From NCBI GenBank assembly GCA_019623805.1, contig CP053680.1, forward strand, positions 1,776,001 through 1,840,000: a stretch of 64,000 nucleotides of DNA, given 5' to 3'. The first letter of the stretch is position 1; each line of letters starts with the position of its first letter. The translations under genes were made by a program, and so were the position numbers. The notes under the pieces were generated by a model. The model was not told where the DNA came from and did not search any database. It was given only the letters and a program-made list of their open reading frames with translations. This document shows, in pieces, positions 26,967-36,646 of this stretch. The DNA comes from Gammaproteobacteria bacterium (ex Lamellibrachia satsuma). GTDB taxonomy: Bacteria > Pseudomonadota > Gammaproteobacteria > Chromatiales > Chromatiaceae.

Positions 26967-27405
26967 CTATTTGCCCGAGACAATCTCCCTCATCACACGT
27001 TCCAGGTTTTCATGGCGCACATCCACCCCTTTCACCAGAAAGACCATATAGCCTGCGATATTCTTGGCCTGCCCGCCGATACGTTCCAGCGCCCGCAGGC
27101 CAAGCACGATGTCCACCACATGGCCGACATTGCGCGCATCCTCCATGAGGAAGGTTGAGAGACGGCGCAGGGCGGAGCGAAACTCATCGTCCAGCTCCTC
27201 ATCCTGGCGGATCACCCGAGCAGCCTTCTCCAGGTCCAGGCTTTCAAATGAGTCGATGGCGGTGACCAGCATCTCGTCCACGAACGAAGACATGAATATG
27301 ATGTCGTGCAGCAGCTGGGCATTGGGCGGGCTGCCGTCATTGTCGAAAAAATGAATCGTCAAACCGGCGATCTTACGCGCATCAGGTCGATCTCCAATCA
27401 GCCGA
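26967..27405 (-). pseudogene. phoU: phoU remnant, N-terminal half missing
   Basis: The frame encodes ARKIAGLTIHFFDNDGSP onward to MREIVSGK, matching the second part of PhoU (normally ~235 residues) including the metal-binding-type LRALERIGGQAKNIAGYMVF helix. Only about 140 residues remain. The fragment begins directly at the pstB stop, with no ribosome site or ATG; the first usable start is a TTG at 27362. PhoU normally links the Pst transporter to PhoR. The N-terminal half was removed, apparently by the same kind of deletion that hit pstB and pstA. Confidence 0.85.
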
Positions 27406-27712
27406 ACCGGCCGGTAATATAGTCTTCGGTCAGTTTGCGCCGTGGCTGGGTAAATATCTGATCGGTATCCCCCACCTCAATCAACTTGCCGAGATGGAAA
27501 TAGGCGGTGCGCTGGCTGACCCATGCTGCCTGCTGCATGGAGTGGGTCACGATGGCGATGGTGAAGTTCTCCTTCAGCTCATCGATCAACGCCTCCACCT
27601 TGGCGGTGGCGATGGGATCCAGTGCTGAACAGGGCTCGTCCATCAGGACCACCTCCGGACCCACGGCGATCGCCCGCGCGATACAGAGACGCTGCTGCTG
27701 ATCGCCGGGAAA
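27398..27712 (-). pseudogene. pstB: pstB remnant, C-terminal third only
   Basis: The frame reads [20 protein letters not shown], Walker [14 protein letters not shown], then the H-loop [19 protein letters not shown] and the C-terminus EDYITGRFG. That is roughly the last 100 residues of the phosphate ABC ATPase (normally ~255). Walker A and the first half of the signature motif are gone. The upstream boundary runs straight into pstA sequence at about 27706-27712, so an ATPase cannot be made from this locus. Confidence 0.88.
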
Positions 27713-28388
27713 GAGATCGCCAGGCAGACCAGCAGAGTGAAGATTGACCCGAACATAGCGCCCTTGATCCCGGCCAGCTCCGGCTCACGGGAGTCGCCTG
27801 CACTGAAAAGGTGGTATTGAAACGTTTTTCGATCCGTCCCGCCTCCTGCAGCTTGGCAAGCCAGGCAAGTTGATTGTCCTTGATGCGCCGGTCGGCCTGA
27901 TCACCACTGCCATCGATATGCCCCTTGATGAACATATCCACATCGTCATCGGCGGGCACCCAGATCGATTGGCTCGTACCGACCAGTGCCGGGTCGGCCA
28001 TCACCATTTCACGCAGCTGAAAAGCGGCACCGGTGCTGACCATGCTGTAGAGGCGTTTCTTCTCGCGGCGGTTTTTCACCTCCTGAAACATCTCGCGCAG
28101 GGTCGCTTTGACCAGCCCACCGTAATCGGCCGCAGAAAGCACCTCCGGATCGGTCTCACCAGCCTTGGCGATATATTCCGGATCAAACGTCACATCCTGT
28201 TGGACAAAGGTCTGCTGGAAGGCCGTATAGCCATTGAAAAAGATACTGACAAAAAGAAAAGAGACGAAAAGCAGGCCAAGCAGCACTGCCCCCAATCCCA
28301 ATCGACGGAAGTTTCGCTCTTTTCGATAGCGCCGTTCGAGTCCTTTCTGGACCCGCGCCATAGTCTTTGCGTGTTCAGGACTATTCAT
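27706..28388 (-). pseudogene. pstA: pstA remnant, N-terminal part with a frameshift
   Basis: About 195 residues in one frame (MNSPEHAKTMARVQKGLERR onward) show the long-form PstA N-terminus: one membrane helix (33-55) and a DUF3333-like periplasmic domain. At the T tract near 27806-27810 the frame shifts by one base. The next frame continues with [20 protein letters not shown] and a membrane helix ending AISFP, then the sequence switches to pstB. The permease core is missing. The apparent 269-residue open frame at 27579-28388 is a pstA start followed by out-of-frame pstA and pstB sequence, not a real fusion. Confidence 0.85.
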
Positions 28389-28497
28389 ACTGTTCCCGGT
28401 ATTTGCGCACGATATGCAGTGCGATCATGTTCAACGCCAGCGTGACCACGAAGAGCACCAGGCAGAGAGCGAATGCCGCCGGGATTTGTCTCTTCAT
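28381..28497 (-). pseudogene. pstC: pstC remnant, last membrane helix and tail only
   Basis: 38 residues starting with ATG at 28497 (RBS-like AAGGAG upstream). They read QIPAAFALCLVLFVVTLALN then MIALHIVRKYREQYE, which matches the last transmembrane helix and C-terminus of PstC-type phosphate permeases. It overlaps the pstA start by 8 bases, as intact pstC-pstA genes do. Everything upstream of this helix, including pstS, is absent. The fragment cannot transport by itself. Confidence 0.75.
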
Positions 28498-28646
28498 CGA
28501 AGCAAACTCCTTTAAGAATTTAATAGATACTTAAATAACTGGGAGCAGTATGACGAAGAGGTATGAAAATATTATTTCTCAAATATGATGAATAAGTGAT
28601 TCTTTTAAGACAGAATTATTACAGCCAAAAATGGGGCAGTGCCATA

Positions 28647-29339
28647 TCAGGATTGAGGAGAAAAACGGTAACCGACACCACGCACCGTCTGCACCATCAT
28701 TTCCAACGAAAAAGGCTCCAATGCCTTGCGCAGGCGGCGGATATGCACATCGACTGTGCGCTCTTCAATATCAACATTGGTGCCCCAAACCCGATCGAGC
28801 AGCTGTGAGCGGGAGTAGACCCGCTCTCGATGTATCATGAAGAAATGCAGCAAACGAAACTCCGTGGGCCCCAGTTCAACGGTCTTACCCCGCACTGACA
28901 CACGATGACTTACCGGATCGAGACAGAGTTCACTGCACTCAACCTTGTCCTCATTGAATTGCGGGGAGATACGCCGCAGCACGGATCGGGTTCGCGCCAT
29001 TAGCTCGCGGGCGGAGAAAGGTTTGGTTACATAATCTTCGACACCGCTATCAAGACCTTTGACCTTATCATCGTCCTCACCTTTGGCGGTGAGCATAATG
29101 ATCGGGATCGATGTGGTCTTTTGATCCGACTTCAGGCGGGAGGCCAAATCGATACCGCTCATGCCCGGCAGCATCCAGTCAAGCAGGATCAGATCCGGTC
29201 GCGAATGCCGTATCTGTCTTATGGCACCGGTAGCATCCTCCGCCACCACGGCATAAAACCCCTCCTGCTCCAGAACGAAACGAAGCATCTCCAGCACTGC
29301 GGGTTCGTCATCAACAGCTAATATCTTTGGGGCAACCAT
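28647..29339 (-). CDS. phoB: PhoB-type OmpR-family response regulator
   Basis: 230 residues from the ATG at 29339 (the longer frame to 29480 adds 47 non-conserved residues). The receiver domain has phospho-acceptor Asp54 in ILLDWMLPG and conserved Lys106 in VTKPFS. The winged-helix domain is [20 protein letters not shown] and [17 protein letters not shown]. It activates phosphate-starvation genes in other bacteria. No phoR follows; downstream are only pst fragments. The symbol is based on similarity of the receiver/DNA-binding layout and locus, so a close paralogue remains possible. Confidence 0.85.
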   Translation of the reverse strand: MVAPKILAVDDEPAVLEMLRFVLEQEGFYAVVAEDATGAIRQIRHSRPDLILLDWMLPGMSGIDLASRLKSDQKTTSIPIIMLTAKGEDDDKVKGLDSGVEDYVTKPFSARELMARTRSVLRRISPQFNEDKVECSELCLDPVSHRVSVRGKTVELGPTEFRLLHFFMIHRERVYSRSQLLDRVWGTNVDIEERTVDVHIRRLRKALEPFSLEMMVQTVRGVGYRFSPQS

Positions 29340-29385
29340 CTCAGGTTCCAGAAAATGAGTCAGAACCCAATTAAAGCGGGGATTT

Positions 29386-29403
29386 ATTACACCACGATGA
29401 CAA
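29386..29403 (-). promoter_or_regulatory. Weak Pho-box-like site upstream of phoB
   Basis: On the minus strand TTGTCAT, four bases, then GTGTAAT. The first half matches the CTGTCAT half-site at six of seven positions, the second only partly. The site lies about 45 bases upstream of the phoB start, where autoregulation would occur. Low confidence. Confidence 0.3.
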
Positions 29404-29620
29404 TCTGACGGAATCCATGAAACCAGGCCAGGATTAAGGGCTGCCGCCAGATGACCCCTGCAAAAGGCCAACTGGCGCACAGACCAAATGTGAAAAAGGT
29501 CGTATTTTGCATGACTGGGAGGCTTCCCCCGTTGTTTCTGGAAGCTGCTCCCTAAATTTTCTGGCGGATCTGGCGTTAAATATGGACATCAACCCAGTTT
29601 TTTATAAAAGATGTGCAGTC

Positions 29621-32600
29621 ATGTTAAACAATACTTTTTCCAAGACCTTCCTCACCACGCTACTGGTTCTCCTGCTTGCCGCCTGTGGCGGCGGTACTAC
29701 CGACGAAGGAATAGATCAAACCGCCACCAAAACCACTTTTGTCGGTAGCGTGGGCGACGGCCCGGTAGTCAACGCTCAGGTCACACTGCGCAATGCTGCC
29801 GGCCAGGTACTGGCTACCACCAGCTCCGACTCCCTGGCAGATTACCACTTCTCTGTTGAGGTTCTGCCTGAAGATTACCCCCTCACAGTCGAAGCAACTG
29901 GCGGCACCGACCTGGTCACAGGAAGCGCACCTGAGTTCAATCTTCGCAGCACCATCCTGGCGCATGGAGAAACCAGGGCAAACATGACGCCTCACTCCAG
30001 CCTGATCGTGGCGTTGGCGGAAAAATTACCCGGCGGGCTCACTACTGCCAACATGCAGACTGCACAGAACACCGTCCTCACTCGATTCGCCTTCGGCCTG
30101 GACACACAGCAGGTCAACGATCTGCTGCACAACGAGATTAGGGAGAGCAATGTCGCCCAGATCATCAAGGCATCGGAAGCGATGGGAGAGTGGCTGCGCC
30201 GCACCCGCGATGCCATCCTCGATGCAGGCACAAATCCCGGTATCGATGTCGATGTGTTGATCGGCCACCTGTCGGATGATCTTGTCGACGGCCAACTGGA
30301 TGGCAGCAACAGCCAACCTCATATCGCAGACATGGCCCAAGTCATCTCCGGTGCGGTACTGCTGGAGACCTTGATCAACCAACTTCAAGTCAACGGACTG
30401 GCTGTCACCCAGTTCATGGACAACGCCATTGCGACCATTCTGCCCGGCTCTCAGGCAGGCACTGATCAAGTGATTATCACCGGCGACCTGATACAGCAGA
30501 CCCGCCTTGCGCTGGCAACAGCAGGCAATTTCGATCCTACAGCAACACTCGACGACATCGACAGCGATCTTGCTGCCCTCACTGCCGGCAGTGACGTCAT
30601 CACCGTCCGTAACGGACTTCCTGCGGACAGCGCCACCCGCCTCGACAACGCCATCCAAAATGGACTGCAGGCAATCAACGATGGAGGCGGCACTACCAAC
30701 CAGGCACCAGCGATCTCCGGATCACCTGCCGGTAATATTGCTGAAGGCTCGATCTACAGCTTTACACCCAACGCATCCGATGCGGACGGCGATGCGCTGG
30801 TCTTCAGTATCAGCAACCCGCCATCTTGGGCCAGTTTCAACACTGCGACTGGAAATCTATCCGGCACGCCCGGCACCGGCACGGCAGGCAGCTATGGCAA
30901 TATCATCATCAGCGTGACCGACGGCGCGGAGAGTGCCTCACTGGCAGTTTTTTCCATCACCGTCAGCAAAACAAACCAGGCACCTGTCATCAGTGGGTCT
31001 CCTGCCAGTAGTGTCGCTGAAGGCTCGGCCTACAGCTTCACTCCCAGCGCCTCTGATCCGGACGGCGATAACCTGACCTTCAGTATCGTTAACAAGCCGG
31101 CCTGGGCCAGCTTCAACACTGCCAGCGGGCAGCTCTCCGGCACGCCTGGTACAGGCACGGCAGGCAGCTATAGCAATATCGGCATCTCTGTCTCCGACGG
31201 TGCCGAGCGCGCAACACTGAACGCCTTCCAGATCACTGTCACCGCACCCGAACCGGGCGGGGGTAACAACCTCTATGTCGACCCACTCATCGGCGCGTCA
31301 AGCTGCAACGATTACGATGTCGGCAGCCGCGCCTGCGGTACAGGTTCCGAAACGGCCTTTCGCAACCTAAGCGGGGCCGCCGCGGCCGCGGTCGCCGGTG
31401 AAACCGTTTTGATTCGTGAGGGTAACTACAATGAGGCGCTGATTCCTCAGAACTCCGGCACGCCCGACAACTACATAACCTATCGCAATTACGAATCCGA
31501 GCAGGCGACGATCACCGGTACCGACCTCACGCCGGCGATCAATATCTCCAATCGCCAGTATATTATTCTGCAGGGACTGCGAGTACACAATGTCCGACGC
31601 TGGATGTATGCCGTCAATGCCCATCACAATATCCTGCAACACAACACCTTCCAGCGTGCCCTGGATCCCAGCGGCAGCGCCAAAACCGGTCTCTTTTTCC
31701 AGGAGGCGACCTACAACAAGATCCTCAACAACACCATCGAAGACTCAAATGAGGACAATCTCGGTTTGATCAAATCGGATTACAACTTGGTCGAGGGCAA
31801 TACCTTCATACGTGGCAGCCATGTGCTCTGGACAATCAAGTGCGGCAACTTCAACGTAATCCGCAACAACTATCTCCACAATGAGATCCAGAAGATCGGT
31901 GAGATCTACGACTGTGACGGCGTGGGTTTCGACCACGAGTTCACTGAACATGATGCGACCAAATACAACCTGGTCGAAGGCAACATCTTTGCCAAGGGCG
32001 AGTCCTACTACAGCCCCGCAAACGGCAATGGTATTCAGTACGCCGGGCAGAACGGCATCATTCGTCAAAACGTCTTCTATGAAATGAACGCTGGACTGAA
32101 CTTGCAGCACTACAGTCCCGAGGCGCTTTACGTCAAGCACAACCGGGTCTACAACAACGTCTTCCACGATAACGCCTGTGGTGGCATCAGTACAATAGAC
32201 AGGTCATATGGCAACTACGAGGACAACCTCTTCGTCAACAACATTCTCAATAAGAACCACGAGTGCGACGAACCCAACACCCCATACCAGCACGTCTATC
32301 GTGAAGGCATGTCGGGTTATCAGTTCGATAACAACAACTTTTTCTCCGGCAACCTGGGAGATGATGTGATCGGATACTGGGGCGGCTCCGGCATCACACT
32401 CGCCGAAGCGCAGCACAACAATCCGAACTTCTACGTCAACAACATAGAACAGGACCCTCAATTCGTGAACGAAGTCAACCGCGACTTTACCCTCGAATCC
32501 ACAAGCCCGATGATCGATGCCGGACGTTTCCTCACCGCCACCGTGGGCAGCGGCAGCGGCACCACCCTGGTGGTCGATGATGCCGGATACTTCTACGACG

Positions 32601-32785
32601 GTTTCGGGATTGCCGGTGAGACCGGCGATGAGATCCAGTTACAGGGCAGCAACGAGACCGCCCGTATCGTTGAGATCAACTATGCCAACCACACCATCAC
32701 CCTCGATCGTGCGTTGAGCTGGAATGCCGGTCAGGGCGTTGCCCTGAAATACAACGGTACAGCACCGGATATGGGGGGCATTTGA
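29621..32785 (+). CDS. Large surface lipoprotein: two Ig-like (He_PIG) domains and a right-handed beta-helix
   Basis: 1054 residues from the ATG at 29621, chosen because a lipoprotein signal (TTLLVLLLAACGGG) follows; starts at 29582 or 29507 would put extra sequence before it. After a carboxypeptidase-regulatory-like region (VGDGPVVNAQVTLRNAAGQV) and a helical domain come two tandem ~90-residue putative Ig domains (about 365-545), each with a Y-F-TP core and LSGTPGTGTAGSY. The C-terminal half is a parallel beta-helix with many N-rich turns (NKILNNTIEDSNEDNL, NLVEGNIFAKGE), as in polysaccharide lyases and NosD-like proteins. Substrate unknown; a polysaccharide is likely. Confidence 0.85.
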   Translation: MLNNTFSKTFLTTLLVLLLAACGGGTTDEGIDQTATKTTFVGSVGDGPVVNAQVTLRNAAGQVLATTSSDSLADYHFSVEVLPEDYPLTVEATGGTDLVTGSAPEFNLRSTILAHGETRANMTPHSSLIVALAEKLPGGLTTANMQTAQNTVLTRFAFGLDTQQVNDLLHNEIRESNVAQIIKASEAMGEWLRRTRDAILDAGTNPGIDVDVLIGHLSDDLVDGQLDGSNSQPHIADMAQVISGAVLLETLINQLQVNGLAVTQFMDNAIATILPGSQAGTDQVIITGDLIQQTRLALATAGNFDPTATLDDIDSDLAALTAGSDVITVRNGLPADSATRLDNAIQNGLQAINDGGGTTNQAPAISGSPAGNIAEGSIYSFTPNASDADGDALVFSISNPPSWASFNTATGNLSGTPGTGTAGSYGNIIISVTDGAESASLAVFSITVSKTNQAPVISGSPASSVAEGSAYSFTPSASDPDGDNLTFSIVNKPAWASFNTASGQLSGTPGTGTAGSYSNIGISVSDGAERATLNAFQITVTAPEPGGGNNLYVDPLIGASSCNDYDVGSRACGTGSETAFRNLSGAAAAAVAGETVLIREGNYNEALIPQNSGTPDNYITYRNYESEQATITGTDLTPAINISNRQYIILQGLRVHNVRRWMYAVNAHHNILQHNTFQRALDPSGSAKTGLFFQEATYNKILNNTIEDSNEDNLGLIKSDYNLVEGNTFIRGSHVLWTIKCGNFNVIRNNYLHNEIQKIGEIYDCDGVGFDHEFTEHDATKYNLVEGNIFAKGESYYSPANGNGIQYAGQNGIIRQNVFYEMNAGLNLQHYSPEALYVKHNRVYNNVFHDNACGGISTIDRSYGNYEDNLFVNNILNKNHECDEPNTPYQHVYREGMSGYQFDNNNFFSGNLGDDVIGYWGGSGITLAEAQHNNPNFYVNNIEQDPQFVNEVNRDFTLESTSPMIDAGRFLTATVGSGSGTTLVVDDAGYFYDGFGIAGETGDEIQLQGSNETARIVEINYANHTITLDRALSWNAGQGVALKYNGTAPDMGGI

Positions 32786-32812
32786 AAACCCTTAGTTTAA
32801 TCGAACGTCCTT

Positions 32813-32890
32813 GCCCGATCCGCTACGCTTGACCGGACCTACAAAGCGATCCCCGCACATGTAGGCAGGTTCAAGCGCAGCGGAACCGGC
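32813..32890. repeat. Palindromic repeat pair (type A minus, type B plus)
   Basis: A 30-bp type A unit in minus orientation (32813-32842) and a 30-bp type B unit in plus orientation (32861-32890), with their GTAGG ends facing each other across 18 bases. Both contain the loop AAGCGYAGCG (or its complement). The pair lies between the beta-helix gene and argS. Family members are at 15282, 45960 and 57324. Confidence 0.85.
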
Positions 32891-33000
32891 GCGCAATTTA
32901 AATATAATACCTGACCCCATAGGCCCGCACCGGCGCAGACTGATTCCCTCAATCCTGTTATTCTTAGTCGTTTTCCGTAGTCCAAAATCGAACAAAAACG

Positions 33001-34761
33001 ATGAAAACTCAGATCCAGGCCCTGGTCACCAGGGCGCTTGAACGCCTTGCCGATGAAGGCGTTTTCCCCGCCGACGCCATCCCCGTTCCCAATATCGACC
33101 GTGCCCGCGACAGCAAGCACGGAGACTTTGCCACCAATGTGGCGATGGTGTTGGCAAAGATCGCGCGATGCAAACCCCGGGATCTGGCGGAGAAATTGGT
33201 TGCCGCCCTGCCGGATTCCGCTCAGGTGGAACGCACCGAGATCGCCGGCCCCGGCTTCATCAACTTCTACCTGGCACCAGCCGCCTATCATCAGCTGATA
33301 CCTGTGATCATGGAACAGGGTTCCGCATTCGGCCGCAGCAATTTAGGCACAGGCAAACGGGTGCAGGTGGAGTTCGTCTCCGCCAACCCCACCGGCCCGC
33401 TTCACGTGGGACATGGACGTGGCGCGGCCTACGGCTCCGCCGTGGCCGACCTGCTAGAGGCAGTGGGCTACGAGGTGCATCGCGAATATTACGTCAATGA
33501 TGCCGGACGGCAGATGGATATCCTTGGCACCTCGGTCTGGCTGCGTTACCTGGAGCTGTGCGACGAGACGCTGACCTTCCCAGCCAACGGCTACAAGGGC
33601 GACTATGTATGGGACATCGCCGCCACCCTGCACCGGGATCACGGCGACAGCTACCGGCACAGCACGGAGGAGGTTTTCAACAGCATTCCTGCCGACGAGC
33701 CAGCGGGCGGCGACAAGGAAAAACACATCGATGCGCTGATCCAACGCGCCAAGGAACTGCTCGGCGACAACCGCTACCGTTTCGTGTTCGAGCTTGGACT
33801 CAATACCATTCTCGATGATATCCGTGATGACCTCTCCCTGTTCGGCGTCGACTTTGAGGAGTGGTACTCGGAGCGCACCCTGATGGAGAGCGGCGAGGTC
33901 AACAAGATGGTCGAGCGCCTGCGCAAGTCGGACTACGTCTACGAAGATGGCGGCGCCCTCTGGTTTCGCTCCACCGCCTTCGGCGACGAGAAGGACCGGG
34001 TGGTAGTGCGTGACAACGGCCAGACCACCTATTTTGCTTCCGACATCGCCTATCATATGGACAAGCTGGAACGCGGCTTCGACCGGGTTATCGATATCTG
34101 GGGCGCGGACCATCACGGCTATGTGCCCCGTGTGCGTGCCGCGCTGAAAGCCCTGGGCGATGACGACAGCAAGCTCGACGTGCTGTTGGTGCAGTTCGCC
34201 ATCCTCTTCCGGAGCGGCGAGAAGGTACCTATGTCGACCCGCTCAGGCTCCTTCGTCACCCTGCGCGAATTGCGCAAAGAGGTTGGGGCCGATGCCGCAC
34301 GCTTTTTCTACGTGATGCGCAAGTGTGAACAGCATCTCGACTTCGACCTGGATCTGGCAAAATCCCAGTCCAGCGACAACCCGGTCTACTATGTGCAGTA
34401 TGCCCACGCGCGTATCTGCAGCGTGCTGCGCCAGGCCGCAGACAAGGGGATCGACGTTCAGCCCAGTAGTGGCATGGAGAACCTGGAGCGTCTCACCGAG
34501 ACCCACGAACAGGCACTGCTGGTCACCCTGGCCAAGTATCCTGAAGTGGTGGAAACCGCCGCCACCCACGAGGAACCACATCAACTCACTCACTATGTGC
34601 GCGACCTTGCCAACGATTTCCACACCTACTACAACGCACACAAATTCCTGATTGATGATACTGCCCTGCGTGACGCCCGTTTGAAACTGATCCTGGCCAC
34701 CCGTCAGGTATTACGCAATGGCCTGCAGCTGCTCGGTGTCTCCGCCCCGGAGAGCATGTAA
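33001..34761 (+). CDS. argS: Arginyl-tRNA synthetase
   Basis: 586 residues, standard length. It is a class I synthetase: the N-terminal Add-1 domain is followed by the HIGH-type motif [13 protein letters not shown], an ADHHGYVPR stretch, an [11 protein letters not shown] loop in place of a canonical KMSKS (usual for many ArgRS), and the C-terminal anticodon-binding DALR domain. It charges tRNA-Arg. Together with priA and the SPOR gene it preserves the Pseudomonas-type priA-argS-SPOR order. Confidence 0.97.
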   Translation: MKTQIQALVTRALERLADEGVFPADAIPVPNIDRARDSKHGDFATNVAMVLAKIARCKPRDLAEKLVAALPDSAQVERTEIAGPGFINFYLAPAAYHQLIPVIMEQGSAFGRSNLGTGKRVQVEFVSANPTGPLHVGHGRGAAYGSAVADLLEAVGYEVHREYYVNDAGRQMDILGTSVWLRYLELCDETLTFPANGYKGDYVWDIAATLHRDHGDSYRHSTEEVFNSIPADEPAGGDKEKHIDALIQRAKELLGDNRYRFVFELGLNTILDDIRDDLSLFGVDFEEWYSERTLMESGEVNKMVERLRKSDYVYEDGGALWFRSTAFGDEKDRVVVRDNGQTTYFASDIAYHMDKLERGFDRVIDIWGADHHGYVPRVRAALKALGDDDSKLDVLLVQFAILFRSGEKVPMSTRSGSFVTLRELRKEVGADAARFFYVMRKCEQHLDFDLDLAKSQSSDNPVYYVQYAHARICSVLRQAADKGIDVQPSSGMENLERLTETHEQALLVTLAKYPEVVETAATHEEPHQLTHYVRDLANDFHTYYNAHKFLIDDTALRDARLKLILATRQVLRNGLQLLGVSAPESM

Positions 34762-34764
34762 CCC

Positions 34765-35367
34765 ATGGTCGACTACAAGCGACGTGCCGCCCCAAAACGC
34801 AAAAACAAAAAACAGAGTGGCAACTGCAGCCTCTGGTTCTTTTCCGGATTCATCGTCGGGGCATTTATCATGGGCCTGGTATGGCTGAAGCTGGGCCAGG
34901 ATCTGGCAGAGGGACACATCCCGGGGGTTACGCCGCCAAAACCCACGGCAACACATTCCAGGCAGATCGAACCGGAACAGCATGAGGCACCTCAGCCACG
35001 CTTTGATTTCTATTCCATCCTGCCGGAAATGGAAGTGGTGATCCCGGAGGATGAGATCATCGAGAGCGAGACACCTGCAAAACCCGCCACCCCGCCCCGG
35101 CCCGACGAGAAGCCTGCTGCGATACAGGGGGTCTCCTACATCCTGCAGATGGGCTCGTTCCGTAAACATGCAGACGCCGACCGCATGAAGGCGAGGCTCG
35201 CCCTGATAGGCATCGAAGCGGAGATCCAAAAGGTCAGCATCAATAACCGGGACACCTACCACCGGGTTCGCAGCGGCCCCTACAACAACCATCAGCGGCT
35301 TAACGGAGCACTCAAACTGGCCAAAGAGAACCGTATCAGCACACTGGTGATAAAACTAAAAAAATAG
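34765..35367 (+). CDS. SPOR-domain membrane protein (FtsN-like)
   Basis: 200 residues, 3 bases after argS. A short basic cytoplasmic segment (YKRRAAPKRKNKKQ) is followed by one membrane helix (about 24-44), a Pro/Glu-rich periplasmic linker, and a C-terminal SPOR domain (about 125-200, SYILQMGSFRKHADADRMKA). SPOR domains bind denuded peptidoglycan at the septum. The position after argS matches the FtsN-like gene of Pseudomonas. Whether it is the essential FtsN or a paralogue cannot be decided here. Confidence 0.9.
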   Translation: MVDYKRRAAPKRKNKKQSGNCSLWFFSGFIVGAFIMGLVWLKLGQDLAEGHIPGVTPPKPTATHSRQIEPEQHEAPQPRFDFYSILPEMEVVIPEDEIIESETPAKPATPPRPDEKPAAIQGVSYILQMGSFRKHADADRMKARLALIGIEAEIQKVSINNRDTYHRVRSGPYNNHQRLNGALKLAKENRISTLVIKLKK

Positions 35368-35503
35368 CCCATAATCTTTCCGGGTACACCTTGATCACCG
35401 ACACGAATCCGGCACAAGAACGAAAGCCCTAATGTTTCGGCGATTTGAGCCGATAAAAGCTGTACCCTTGTTCAACAATCTATGTCTAATCTGGGCTTGC
35501 ACC

Positions 35504-36646
35504 ATGGAACTTGAAACCTACCGTTTCACTCCCGGCAACGGCTGGGACAGGGAACCTGACCACAATCTAGACTCCCCGAATACCCTCGTGCTTTTTTTCG
35601 GGGCGCCTGATTATTCGCTGATCGAAGATGCCGTGTCGTGGCTGGAGGGGCACTTCGCCAAAGGCGTCATACTCGGCTGCTCATCCGCCGGAGAGATATT
35701 CGGGGATGAACTCTCCCTCGACTGTCTGGTAGTGGCGGTACTCCGATTTCTGGAGACCCGCCTCAGGGTTACCTGCACCGAGCTGGCGCAAACCGACGAT
35801 TCATCTCGCGTGGGACATCAGATCTCATCCGAGCTGTTGGACAACGATCTACAGGGCATACTGATATTATCCGAAGGCCTCGGCGTCAACGGCAGCCAGC
35901 TGATCGAAGGTATCAATAGCGCACTGCCGAAACACATCACTGTCACCGGCGGCTTGGCTGGGGACGACGACCGGTTCGAGCGAACCTGGGTCTGGCATGA
36001 CGGGCTTCGCAGCACCAAACTGATCTGCGCATTGGGCCTGTACGGCTCCAAGATTTCTATCGGGTACGGCTCGAAAGGGGGATGGGATCTACTGGGACAT
36101 GAACGGGAGGTTACCCGTTCAGTCGACAACATACTCTACGAACTGGACGGGCAACCCGCACTTGATATCTACAAGCGTTATCTTGGAGAGCGTGCATCCG
36201 GTCTGCCGGCCACTGGACTGTTGTTTCCACTCTCCATGCGAGACCAGGAGAACTCAGATGATCCCAAGGTGCGCACTATCCTGGCTGTCGACGAGACCGA
36301 ACAATCGATCACCTTCGCCGGTGATATTCCACAGGGCAGCTTCGTCCGCCTCATGCGCGCCAATTTCGACCGCCTGATCGACGGCGCGGCCACAGCTGTC
36401 GAAGAGATCAACCTCAGCCGTTATCACGGAGGCCCGGTCCTCTGCATCGCCATCAGCTGTGTCGGACGCAGGCTGGTGCTCGGTGAGCGCACCGAAGAGG
36501 AGATAGAGGCAACCCTGGAGGGATTGCCCGGCGAGACCAGGCAGATCGGTTTCTACTCCTACGGCGAACTCTCCCCTTTAAGCAGCGGACGCTGCGACCT
36601 GCACAATCAGACCATGACCCTGACCCTGATCTGGGAAGATGAATAA
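35504..36646 (+). CDS. FIST sensory domain protein
   Basis: 380 residues from the ATG at 35504; an upstream start at 35432 would add 24 weakly conserved residues. The FIST N domain (LVLFFGAPDYSLIEDAVSWL, VILGCSSAGEIFGDEL) and FIST C domain (LDIYKRYLGERASGLPATGL, ALCIAISC-like and GFYSYGELSP strands) are both complete. FIST domains are thought to sense small ligands, perhaps amino acids. The stop overlaps the next start as TAATG, coupling it to a PAS-GGDEF-EAL protein, so it is probably its signal input. Confidence 0.92.
   Translation: MELETYRFTPGNGWDREPDHNLDSPNTLVLFFGAPDYSLIEDAVSWLEGHFAKGVILGCSSAGEIFGDELSLDCLVVAVLRFLETRLRVTCTELAQTDDSSRVGHQISSELLDNDLQGILILSEGLGVNGSQLIEGINSALPKHITVTGGLAGDDDRFERTWVWHDGLRSTKLICALGLYGSKISIGYGSKGGWDLLGHEREVTRSVDNILYELDGQPALDIYKRYLGERASGLPATGLLFPLSMRDQENSDDPKVRTILAVDETEQSITFAGDIPQGSFVRLMRANFDRLIDGAATAVEEINLSRYHGGPVLCIAISCVGRRLVLGERTEEEIEATLEGLPGETRQIGFYSYGELSPLSSGRCDLHNQTMTLTLIWEDE

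Noticed and set aside
27579-28388. 269-residue frame that could be read as a PstA-like fusion protein
   Set aside because: After the frameshift near 27808 the residues are out-of-frame translations of pstA and pstB, so the tail is not a real domain.
32792-32995. 67-residue minus-strand frame before argS
   Set aside because: It is made almost entirely of the palindromic repeat pair and gives a GSAALEPAY-type peptide seen wherever the repeat is translated.
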